Origin: Siderastrea siderea
Lineage: Eukaryota > Cnidaria > Anthozoa > Scleractinia > Rhizangiidae
DNA length: 64,000 nucleotides
NCBI GenBank assembly: GCA_964030785.1
Contig: OZ034970.1
Location: 1,809,411 to 1,873,410 of the forward strand
Direction: 5' to 3'
Shown: piece after piece, positions 1-11,500 of the stretch
Numbering within the stretch: position 1 is the stretch's first letter
Layout: each line of letters starts with the position of its first letter
Notes under the pieces: model-generated
Database searches by the model: none
Told to the model about the DNA's origin: nothing
What the model saw: the letters and a program-made list of their open reading frames with translations, nothing else
Program-made: the position numbers and the translations under genes

Positions 1-150
1 TATTTCTGTTCAACACATGTATCGTTAATGTTGTACGTGATAACGCCTTGAGGGTAACCATTTTCTAGCAAAAGTTTCTTGAGATCATTCAGAGCGGATT
101 GCAAAAATGAAGCCGAGGAGCAAATTCGCAAGCAGCGATAGGTGACTGTG
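1..150 (-). pseudogene. Fragment of a reverse-transcriptase-type ORF at the window edge
   Basis: On the - strand, bases about 144 to 1 read without a stop and include LNDLKKLLLENGYPQGVITY. A short linker helix followed by NGYP is common at the C-terminal end of reverse transcriptases of Penelope-like and related elements. The open frame runs off the window, so its extent and integrity are unknown. Confidence 0.35.
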
Positions 151-198
151 TGGATGAGATTAATTTTGTACTTGCGAGGTGTGAATGAATCCAATTTA

Positions 199-993
199 CC
201 CGGTATATCAAATCGAACAAAACCGAACGAATTAGTGTCATCGAACTCAATCGAACGAAATCGGACGAAAATCGAACGATTAAATTCGATGTTGTTCGGT
301 CATCGAACGAAATCGAACAACTAACTTTTTTGTGAGTTCGATTTCCGAACCAAATCGAACGAAATCGAAATTTATTTCGATTAAGTTCGGAAATCGAACT
401 TGTAGCTTAAATTCAAAATAAAGAATTTCAAACCTAATGAACGAGTGAAAATTTCATGTTTATTCCTTAAATGGTTTTGGAATAAGTGACTGGACACGGT
501 ATAGTATAATCTTTGTCTTTTATTTGATCCTAAAGAAACAATACATAATATTCGAGCAATCTAATACGCAGTAAGCCATTCATAAAAATTGTCTGCGGAA
601 TCGAAATATATAGATACTCAAATCCAACCGTTAAACAACATATCAACATAAAAAACGTTATCCAGGCAAAATATTTCTGCATAACAAGGTAAAAAAGCAC
701 TAAAGACGTTAATTCCCTAATTACTAAATCAAATCGAGCAGATATGGTGATCGATTTTGCCCGATTCAGATTATATAGTGATACGACGTAAGCTCGCTTA
801 GGTATCGTTCGGCCACAGAACTAAATCGAACCTCATCGAACTTAATCAAACGTTCGATTTGGTTCGATTCGCATTTATTTTTTGTGAGTTCGATTTCGTT
901 CGATGATCGAACAACATCGAATTTAATCCTTCGATTTCCGTTCGATTGAGTTCGATTGAGTTCGGAAACTGAATGTTCGATTTGATACCCCGG
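199..993. mobile_element. Inverted-repeat element built from TCGAAC/GTTCGA motifs
   Basis: The left arm (about 199-400) and right arm (about 800-993) are inverted copies. Both start near CCGGTATATCAAATCGAAC or its complement and both are packed with AATCGAAC-like repeats. The short ORFs in each arm are mirror by-products. No transposase is seen in the central 400 bp. A foldback or MITE-type non-autonomous element is the likely nature. Confidence 0.6.
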
Positions 994-1313
994 ACATTTA
1001 GTGTAGAGGCCTGTGAATGTCGGTAACGGTCAGACTTTTGAAAATGTATGTTGTCTAGCATACGAAACGTCAAGTTTATCAAAATGCGTTTATTAACAAT
1101 TTTATCACCGCTGTTTGTGTTTTATTCTTAATCAAGCTACGATGGCCTAAGAACAAAAGTTCGTATTAATTATTTCTTTCTGACTGAGTGAGTGAACAGA
1201 CTGAATTAAACAACCATACCCGTAAACAAAATTAAACTGTAAATTAACTGCCTTGGGACGTCACTAGAGTGAAGGGCACTCGAGAGGTGACGACAGACGC
1301 CAACGCATCAATA

Positions 1314-1355
1314 TGACGTCATATCTGACACTTTTAAGTGTCAGATATGACGTCA
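1314..1355. repeat. 42-bp near-perfect palindrome with two TGACGTCA ends
   Basis: Twenty-base arms (TGACGTCATATCTGACACTT and its exact complement) surround a 2-bp TT centre. Each outer end is a full TGACGTCA, the CREB/ATF site consensus. No gene starts nearby, so any regulatory role is unproven. Confidence 0.8.
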
Positions 1356-2084
1356 AGAGGTTAAAACTTCCTCATAACAGATCGTATAACCTCGGTTATC
1401 TGATTTTTGTTAATAGCCGACGAAATGTTCATTAAATCAAAGGCCACAACACAGGAACCACAATTTATGTTGAAAGCTAGCGCCGCAACCGTGAACAATC
1501 TTGGTCAAGTTACGGTCACGTGTTATTTTTAGATTTAAAAAAAAAACAATAGAGTGTTCTGCCGAAGGGACTTCCGGCGATAGTTGCCGGGGAAGTTTAT
1601 TTTCTTAAAACAAATACAATTAATCCGAGAAGCGAAGCTTCGTGGGATTATATGCTACATTGTAGTTTTAAGAACATCAAATTTCCAGAGGAAACTATCA
1701 GACCGATATTCTTGAGAAAGAAGCACTCTTTTGTTTTTAATATTCACGACTAAACTTTCTTTCGAACAAAATAAAGTCGCTGAGGTTTAGAATTTAGGTA
1801 AAAATGTTTTTAAAAAGTTAAAAACACGTTCAGCATTCTTAGCGAAACCTTTTACCAAATTTTCAACCATTTTATTTGGCGAATATGTCCATGAAAAATC
1901 GATGATATTTCGAAGATTACTAATTCGACCTTTTAAAGAAAATACAAAAAAAAAACATACAAGCTATAAATACAGCCGGAAAGAAACCTGTTTGTTAATG
2001 ATTGAGAGAAGTAAATATGAGGCCTTAAATATTTTTCAGACGTGCTCTATCCATCCGTTTTTTTTTTCTGCGACAGGAGCCCAT

Positions 2085-2640
2085 GGGCTCCCGTCTGCGA
2101 ACGGAACTCTAATTTAGTATCCCTGGGTTGGTGGGGGGGGGGGTACTCCCTTGTATTGGCTAGATAGGTATGTGTGGCGCCAAAGGGTATGGTTTTCGAG
2201 CCGTTCTAGTCTGAAATAGGGTATAGATTTTGATCATTTTGGTCCGACTGAATTGGGTATGGTTTGTGCGATCTGGTCTTGAGTTGGTATAGTTTTGAGA
2301 AGAAGCTACTTTTTTAATGGCATCTTCTCTTGAGAAGTGTGTTTTGATTAATATCGGAACTGAAATTGAAGCCCTTCTCGAATGTCTACACAAAACGAAA
2401 CAATTCCTGGCAGGGGCTCCTGTTCCTGGCCTGAGTAGATCTGAAATAGGGTAGGGATCCCTACCCTATTTCAGATCTGGGAAAAATCACATATTGTGGT
2501 CTGATATGGGGTCAGGGTTTCAAGGAGTGCGCCGCACACCCTCACCCAAATTTTCGGGGAGTATTCCCCGGGGCTCTGGATCTATCCCAACGCGCATCGC
2601 CTGATAGTATCTCCCTGTGGATAAACACTATACCGGGCAC
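2085..2640. repeat. Intergenic repeat rich in GGGTATGG-type motifs, with a perfect palindrome
   Basis: The stretch has recurring GAAATAGGGTA and GGTCTG motifs and ends in a CGCCGCACACCCTCACCC-like block. It contains a perfect 42-bp palindrome at 2437-2478 (AGATCTGAAATAGGGTAGGG and its complement, sharing ATCC at the centre). It looks like a dispersed genomic repeat. No coding potential is seen. Confidence 0.5.
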
Positions 2641-2799
2641 TAGATTAATTTGACCCAATCCAGAATGGGAGTAAATTTAGAGGTGATCAATAAGGGTGGA
2701 CAACTGAACTTGAATCGCTTCCGTAGGTGAAACTCATTATCTCTATTTTTAATGACCGTGGTGGCTCATTGCGTTTAACGCTGTTCAGACAGTAATTAA

Positions 2800-2950
2800 G
2801 CCTGTGAGCAGTCTCTCTGGTCGGGGAAGGAGCGAAGAAAAGGAAAGAGTGAAAAAAAAGCGCCGTCCTCTTCCCCAGTCTACGCTCGGCTCGCTCCGCT
2901 CGCTGATTTATTTTCGCCCCTTTTCCCCACTGCCGAGCCTTCACAGGCTA
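2800..2950. repeat. Short inverted repeat with TGTGAGCAG / CACAGGCT ends
   Basis: AGCCTGTGAGCAG near 2799 faces TTCACAGGCT near 2940 in opposite orientation. A CG-rich hairpin (GCTCGGCTCGCTCCGCTCGC) lies between them. A small MITE is plausible. Confidence 0.4.
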
Positions 2951-3144
2951 AGAGTAATTTAATATATTATATCTTAGTATACTGCAAAATCATGATTACT
3001 ATTGCGTTTACATATAAATAGCCGCTACTTATATCGCCTACCTATTTTATTCTTTAAAACTAAAACGAATATTCTTGTTGAAGTTTTTTTGTACCTCCGG
3101 GCTTTATGCTTGTGAGGTATAAGGCTTCAGTATTTTTATTAGTC

Positions 3145-6131
3145 TGTACAGCGCCGCAAATGATCCCGAGACCGCAAATGATCCCCGACCGTAAATGATC
3201 CCCAAATTGGGCCGCAAATGATCCCCAGGGTGGGCCGCAAATGATCCTGCTAAAAAATTTGGAATGGTGTGGAGTTTCAGTGAAGGTGAAAATACTGGAA
3301 GATGAAAGCACTGACCAAAAAAAAAAATCAAAAACAGAAAAATTCTTATTGATCAGTGAAATAAAGCATTTTAAAGGCCCTAGACCACAATGGCATGAAA
3401 GGCAAAAATGATTATGTTTAAAATATATATATTTATATTCATATGCATACACAGATCTCCGATGAATGGCCGACCGATGGTCGACAGAGTCCGCGACAGT
3501 CGAGAAAGCCACGGGTTCCAATGTGTGAGAAAGTCACTAGCCCATGTATTAACCGTTCGCTTGCGATCGTGCTTGTAGAAATGGCTAAACTGGTCTCCAA
3601 TTTGATTACCCTCATCCTTTCATTGGTGTTTTTTGTTGGCGTTAAATGCTGGTGGAGGCGACAAATACGAGAAAAATGAAAGTGATACAATAAACGGAGG
3701 TAGATTTGGATCTTGCAGTGTGTTGACACATCGCACATGGTTTGAGTCAAGCTTCTCACTTGCACACCTGCTTTTGGAAAAAAAAAACACAAATCAGCGC
3801 AAATAGAAATGTTAAACTGCGTTTCAACTCCTTGGCAGTCAGCAACTGTCGCGTCAGAGCTTTTTGTGCGTGTTGCAGAAATCCGGTATTACCCTTGGCA
3901 GCAGATACCTTTTAATAAGTAACTATATAATGTAATACCATTGTTCTTTTTAATTTTTTATTGGTTAGTTTAAATAAGTCTGCATTTTACGTATCTTTGA
4001 ATTTATAAAGGCTCATTCGATAGGCTGTTACATATATATTATAACCATCATTCTGTAAACCTTAGTATATATTCATTATGGCTGATGATGATGTTTGAAA
4101 CATCGAAACATGTTCCGAAAACTGAAGAGCGTTGTTCTGTTTTTAAAAATAATTACAGCACTTGTGCTATCAAGACCATTTAATAGTGTATAGGTACTCG
4201 TAGCTGGCTGGTAAAATCAGTTAACATGAGTGGCTGCAGATTTTCTCGTGACTAGCGCTCGTATTTCTCGTACATGTATAAGAAAGCATTCAAAGAAAAC
4301 ACACCAATTGAACCAGGTATATTTACAACCTGCATGCTAAACCAGGGCTACAAAAACAATTGCGAATTTAAAGGACTACATTACATCGTAACATTTTCAT
4401 TTTTTTTCCTCGAAATAAAATATCTAAGCCATAATTATTCCGTAGACCTCGCCATACCTCCGTCCACGCCATTCAAGAACCCACACCTTTACAATGTCAT
4501 CGCTGTTTTATTATCCACTCCATTCCTATTATTTAGCTGGATCATTTGCGGTCCGCTGAGGGGATCATTTGTGGTCCTGGGATCATTTGGAGGGGAGAGG
4601 AACGGTTTAGGGAGGAGGGAGAAACGGCCCAAAAAGTAGGGGGAGGAGGGAGAAAGGACGCAAAAAAATAGGGAGACGGGAGAACCAGCATGAAAAGGGA
4701 GAAGGGAGAATGTCTTAAAAAACACGACATGAGTCATTAAAGCCTTAAATAGATCTTAATATAAGAAACTGTACGGATCTGTTCCCCGTTAAACAATTAC
4801 ATCGACAGAAGACTGGGTGGACCCTGGGTATCCAAGACTATTTTGAGCCCGTAACCTCAGGTGTTTGCGGTATTTTGAATGGTCTCTTTTGTTATACAAT
4901 TTTCGCTAGAGGTCGCTAGGGAATTTCTCGCTTCATTGTTTGGCCATTTCAAGATATTCTGATTGCCCGTGAGGGGGAGAAGTCAAATCGGAAAATCGTG
5001 AGACGTTGAGTTAGTGTTCGTCAAAGCGTGAGATTCTGGAGGTCTGTGTGGCTCGAGGATCAGGGTCAAGGCCTTGCCTTTCCAGTTTTCTGTCTTTTCG
5101 GCACTGCATGTGCCGTGTTTAGGTCTGTTTAGGCGTCACCAATAAAACGAGTTATGCTTTCCGATTCGGTGATACCATTAGGTTCCCAGAAATGTAAAAC
5201 AATACGCAGCAACCTAATTTAAAAATATATATATGTTATTTTTGACCTTGGAATCGCACTTTCGGCGTCCATGTCATGGTCTGCCATCGATAACGGCGCC
5301 ATATTGTGATCTTTATAGCAATTTGGCTGTGACTCAAACATTGACATGCTCTGGATGTCTTTTTGGCGCTGTGTCACGTAAAACTCCGAAATCTTTTTGT
5401 GCAAAAACAATTCTACTTCAAATTGCTCAATAAGAATAATTTAAAGAGAAGTCAGTAAACTAGTAAACTAAACTGACTGACAATGTAATCGTACCTGACA
5501 CATTTTTCGTTGTAAGATCTTCGTGGATTTCGTTTACTGGTTGATGTTGCGTTACCTTGATTCTTTAATGTACAAATCCTAACTTTTTCACGCTCATCAA
5601 CAAGCAATAAACATTTCTAGTTCAGCCACAAACAAAAAAGTTGCGATTTAGGCAAACCAGCTTAAGGCACTAGAAAATTATCAGATTTACTGACCAAACC
5701 CTTGGGATGTTGCTTTGCTAGAAAGTATGCAAAAGTAATTCTCATTTTCCGTGTATTAACTTGCTGGCCTCGAACTGTATTCATAGGTAAGCTGGTACTA
5801 CATGTTAAATCTAGCAGTCTGTAGGTATTCAAAGTCTTCAATGAGCACAAAGTTCTTTAGTAAAGTCACAATATTGGAAAGAATTTAGACTGCAAGTGTA
5901 GTGTTACGTAATATAAACCCGTTTAAGCACTAATCAGGGAGAAAGGTGAAAAATCAGGGAGGAGGGAGAAACGGCCCAAAAAATTAGGGAGGAGGGAGAA
6001 AAATGAGTTTAAAAATAGGGAGATAAGATATTTACCTACCCGTTCCTCTCCCCTCCATTTGCGGGCCAATTTGGGGATCATTTGCGGTCGGGGATCATTT
6101 GCGGTCTCGGGATCATTTGCGGCGCTGTACA
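3145..6131. repeat. Inverted copies of a GATCATTTGCGG minisatellite
   Basis: TGTACAGCGCCGCAAATGATCC at 3145 is the reverse complement of the end at 6131. Over about 80 bp the arms repeat the unit GGGATCATTTGCGGTC four or five times. A third array sits at 4541-4715 and a fourth at 13220-13395. Purine-rich GGGAGGAGGGAGAAACGG blocks accompany two of them. Whether 3145-6131 is one transposon or two separate insertions cannot be settled here. No transposase is seen inside. Confidence 0.5.
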
Positions 6132-6620
6132 AGTCCTCTTTCTTCCCTTTACTATCTGTAAGGTTTATTAGTATCCCTAACATAGATACATATATTAAAT
6201 TACATCAAGTCTAATATTGTGAAATACCCGTCTGGGAAGATTTCTGACAAGTTATGTCTCGTTTGCCTGTCTCAGTCATAAAAAAGGCATTAGACACATG
6301 TTGAATCTCTCAGTGAACACAAATCATTATTTTCTAAAACGTACTACATGTTAAAGCAATAAGCCGTCTAGTCAAAGATGTATAGTTTATTTGGTGACTT
6401 TTTTCTCATATTCGGCAGACGAACTAATAACAACACAAAACCAGATGTAGTAAATATTGTTTACCCATGTGTGCCTCTAGTTTAAGACCCTAATCTCTAA
6501 TTGACTTAAATGAGCCAGGCTGGCTGCATAAAACACCATATTTACAGAATTGTTTGGAAACACCACAGTTTGGAAAGTGATCATGATAGGACAGAAAGTT
6601 GTTTTTTGTTGCTCATAATG

Positions 6621-7225
6621 ATTACACTCAAACGAAGAAAACCGGGAACGCTGAAAATATTCCTGGAATGTGTGTTTTGACCAATCGTGCGCGAGACCTT
6701 GTAACCGCAGAAAACGAATGGGTTTCTCAGTCACGGAATCGAGTTGGTTCTCGAATTGTTTTGAAAGGCCTCAAGATTTAATCTTCATCTTTATCTTACA
6801 GGAATTGAAACTACTATTCCTTTCTATCTGAGAGCCACATGCACTACGCAAGCGAAAATATGTTTGAGCACTTTTGGAGAATAAAATTTTTCGACATGGC
6901 GGCCCAACGATTAGCAGTTCCGACATTTCAAATAAAAGCAACTCAAGCGGCAGTTATTTCACCCTGATGTAAAAATTGCAATGTCCTCCCTTAAAATTCG
7001 CCCAAAGCTGCTATTATTTCTGATAGCACAGCTGACTCGATCTATTTAGGCCAAAATCGTTAAATCTTGAGGTCTTTAGAAACAAATTGAGAACCAAATC
7101 CTTTCCGTGACTGAGCAACCCATTCGTTCTCTGCGGTTACAAGGTATCGCACGTGATTGGTCAAAACACAATGAACATTCCAGAAATATTTTCAGTGTTC
7201 ACGGTTTTCTTCGTTTGAGTGTAAT
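6621..7225. mobile_element. MITE-like element with about 165-bp inverted arms
   Basis: Arms 6621-6782 and 7058-7225 are inverted copies beginning ATTACACTCAAACGAAGAAAACCG. They share the stretch around GAATGGGTTTCTCAGTCACGGAA. The 275-bp centre has no ORF of note. No clear target duplication is visible. Confidence 0.65.
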
Positions 7226-8533
7226 ATTCAAGATTAATATTTAAGATTGACGATTAACTTGGTCTTTTCAGAACGGTCTTGTGATTTCCTGTTTTCACGC
7301 TTCTCTCCAAGGGCTTTAACTTTTAGTTTATTAATGTAGCACTAATTAACTTTTGAGTTTACGGGATGAAATTCTTATCGTAAATTTAGAAATGAAAGCT
7401 GCCTTGGATCGGACCTGCCTTGAGCTAAGTTACTGTTCAAAGCAATGTGCTGTAAAAAAATGGTCCGAACTTTTAATTCTTTGAACTTGGATTTGAGATC
7501 TTAGAATTTTTGGCCAATGAAATAAATTTTTGTTATGTTGTACAAGGTGTCTTTAGCAAATGAGTCTCTGGATGAAATCCTAAAGTGTGTCCATTGGAAA
7601 AATAAACTATTGTACGTCACGTACCCCTGGATCTCAAATTACAAGGTGGTTTTACTTTTGAGTCTCGACGGTGGATGGAATTCTTATAAAGTGTGGCCAT
7701 TCAGTGATTCAAATGAAAGCCACTGAGCAGTGTGTTACTACTGAGGTGCATTTTTTTATGATTTACTTATAAGATGTTTCTAACTTTTGAGTCTGACGTT
7801 TAAAGAGATTTATTATTTTATTATTATTTTGATGGTTCTGTCTTTCTCAACACTTATAAATGTTACGCAGAATGAAGTTGGGAAGTTATAGTTTCGAGTT
7901 CAAGCTTTTTTGTCCGGCAGAGTTAATGTTATTCTAAGCACGCCCGTACGTGTGACCGATGTTTTTTCCTTTCCCTTTATCTGTTAAATCTTGAGTTTTT
8001 ATAATTATGACTGTGTGGGTGACCCAAACCACTTAAAATTGTCACCTGTCTCGCGAAAGCAAATCTGCATTATTTAATATCGAGCTATCGGTCATTAACA
8101 TTGCAACGATAAGCTCATTCAACCGTCGCAAGAAACACAACCGTTAACTTTGTCAACGTAAATCTATACGTTGCAAAGCTACTTGGAAGATAAATTAAAA
8201 CGCCTGTTTATAATTAAAACGGTTTCCTAATCGTGGTCAAAAAGGATGATTCAGCAATGTCGAGAAAAATTATGTCAATTATTATTATTCACAAATCAAC
8301 AGCTAGGCAGTCTCAATTAGCTGTTGATGGTAACCGCTTAAGTACAAACATCTCCATTTAGCCAATCAAATTGCTTGATCTTGTTGAGTTGTATGTGTAT
8401 CTTGATCTTTTCGTGAATTAATCTTAAGCCGGCTCCCTCTTGGTGTCAACCGGAATTGGTAAAGGCATCTCTCAAAAACAAGGAACAGCGACCGTGCAGT
8501 AATGGGATAAAACCTCAGATTTGAGTGTTGAAG
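7226..8533. other. Upstream flank and probable promoter/5' UTR of the receptor gene
   Basis: No ORF, repeat or RNA gene is recognised here. The transcription start must lie in this stretch or further up if a 5' non-coding exon exists. No convincing TATA box or initiator could be assigned by eye. Confidence 0.3.
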
Positions 8534-11500
8534 ATGGCGGTGTTTCTATATCGATCGTTACGTATTGGGAGCCTCGCCAAATGGTTGGCTGTTTGGCTGG
8601 TTTTGTGCTGTTTGGAACACGAGCTCTCTGGTATAAGCCTGGACGAATTAGTGCTAAGACGGACTGTTACTAAAGCACGCTGCACTGCAAACTGTTATAC
8701 TCTGGTAAGCAAGCAAGATATTCATTGAATAAGCACCTAGCGAAGGACCAATTTTAGTTACATAACGTAACTTAAATCGGTCAGCTTTATACCCCTGATC
8801 ATGTGTCTTAACTGCTGTACCAAAACTGCAAAGGTTGCTCTTTCATTACTTCATTATACTTCTGTTTTAGATAAGAAAACTTTTAAAGAAATCACATTTT
8901 CGAGCTTTATATAACTCAAAACTTGACGTCTCGGCAGCAGTGTGGCTCAGCGACTTTCGATGTTGTCGGCTTCAATCCAAGAGTGAAATTTAAACAAAGG
9001 CTGTGACACCATTTCTTTCTCGTTACCTTGCTAAAAGAACTTTGAGATTTTTTCATAGCCTCACGTTTGGAAATGTTTCGTCCAATTTGAAGTTGGTCGC
9101 TAAAGTCATCGAAGCGGTAAAGCTTCAAGGTTGTGTTGTGACTTAAACACGCAATTCTTTGATCGAATTTCATCTTTTTAGACCTGTGGACATGCTCTCA
9201 TTTGTCTTATTTGTCTCTGACAATTTATTGAGGAAAATAGCGGTTTTTATTAACTTTTGCTGGTGTAAAATGTAACTCTGTGGACTTCTTTTTCGAAACT
9301 TGAACTGTTTATGATGTAGTTCTAACTCTTTGCTAGTGTGCCAGTGAACTTACTAAACTATTATCATACACGCCAAGTCTACAAAGCATAAACTTCCCGT
9401 ACAAATACTTTTCGTTATGTTCATTTAAGGTGGTTTTAGGACAATTTGGAAAATGAGTGCGATAAATCAAGCGGTTGCTACTGAGATGTACTATTTGTTA
9501 AGAAAACATGTTAGAGAATTCTTGGTCAATTTGTACAAGTTTACGCTCTGAGAATACAAGAGTTTACAATGCCAACGTGCCTCAAACTAACCAACACGGA
9601 ACTAATGCTCAACGTCACCAGTATTTCATTTATCTTCACTTACATGTTTTTGTTTAAAGACATTGAGGTATTTAATTAGTAGCAATGGGGGCAAAAGATT
9701 GCTTGTTTGATAGCTGATGACTGTATTCAAAATAAACAACTTTGTAGAGATATATAAACATTTTGAAGCAATATTTGATGAAAGGTTGATATGCACGGCT
9801 GCAGATAAAAGACATACTATCGGCTTCCTATAGACGTCAAAGGAAATAATCTTAACAAAGGATGTTGCTCCTGTTTGATTATGTAAGTGATCCCGCAAAC
9901 ACTAATATAACGTTTTCTTCGGCAAAAAATCACGCAATTATTGTTCTAACCAATGCAAAACGAAACTTGTCTTTAACTTTGTAATTCCACGATGCATTTT
10001 TGGTAGAACTGTTCTACAGATTCTTGCTGAATAAAAACACTTATCTAGCTGGCAATGTAGAAAATTGACATGAATGACGCTGATAGAGCCCTTAAAACAG
10101 ACGCAAGTTTCCTTTCCTTTTGACGACATATAGTGTCAAAGGTGAACTTCTCAACCAAAAATTAAAAGATAAAGCAACGAAAAAGGCAAGTGATAACGTG
10201 AGATGGTTGGCAGCCAGTGTTAATTCTAACTCAAACACACAAGCCGATAAGAACCTTAATTATCGCCATTAACCATAAGGCACAATATCATTTGAAATAA
10301 TTTATACAATGTTTTGCTTGTTAGGAATTGGGTGACTGACTGTGAGTAGCTGAGCATTGTAGTTAAAGACTCTCTGTCGACTACAATGCAACGCGCGCGT
10401 TTGTTTATGTTTTGATTCCTTCTGAGAGAACATTGTGATAAAAACGGCTAGATTTGAGCCCTTTAGCCGCCAAGAAAGGAAATGAAGGTGTTCACTTCGT
10501 TAGGTGTATACGTTTTGTCAATAGAAAGAGCTAAATTTTTTGGTTTATATGTCTTGCAGATGACTGTAACAAAATACGATTCATCGTAGACTGTCATTAC
10601 ATGTCACGCAGACAGAGAAATATTTTCAAATTGACATAGCGCATTTGGTTTTTAGTGCATCGGTTCATCAGTTCGCTCATTCATTTATGTTGAACAGTAC
10701 TTATACCTTAACATACCACGCTTTAAAATGTCTAAAGGTGTGTAGAGTAAAAGCAATTGACATTATTTTATCACTAATCAGTGGTTACAAAACCGCGATT
10801 TGTCACCCGCGGGGTTTTTTGAATGCTCAGTCACGTCCGATCTACAGAAACATTCATTACTGTAGTGAGTTTGATATTTACTCTCATTTCAGTTCCACAT
10901 AACAATAAGAATTCTGTTATTCTTCCCTATGAACTCACTGGATCGTCCAAAGTCACATTATTCTGACATGAGGTATAACTAAAAACTTTCAGTGTGGTCT
11001 CGCTTGTTGGTTGAGAGCTGTGCGAAACATCGAGTGTCCTAATGTCGCTTTTGTAACGCGAAGAATAAAACATTTTTCAAATCAACACTTCTCCAATAGT
11101 TCCCTGATAAATTTCGTAGTTCCATAAGAAAATCTCTATCCATTCCACTGAAGGATGACTTGGATGAAAGCAGATTTCTGCAGCCTTCTAACGCCAACCC
11201 GAAACTTTGGGGTTTCGTGGTCCACGAAACCTCCGTTTAGGCGTGCGTTGCATTGTGGTCGACAGAGAGTCTTTAAACATTCTCTTTCATTCAACCATTG
11301 CATTAGTTTTAATGTATACTTCTCTCATTTTTTTTCGTAAAACTTGTTCAAAGTAATAACCCTAAGACACGGTTTTGATAAAGTTTGATTGTAATCGGTT
11401 GCTATGGTTACGAAATATGGCTAATGCATGTGCCCCCAACCTCGTCTCCAGGGTCTTCTCGATTTTCAACATGGCCGCGGTTGAAAACCGAGAAGACCCT

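Noticed and set aside
3443..3679. 78-residue + strand ORF with a hydrophobic end
   Set aside because: Opposite-strand ORF of similar length overlaps it, no homology is recognised, and no splice or start context supports it.
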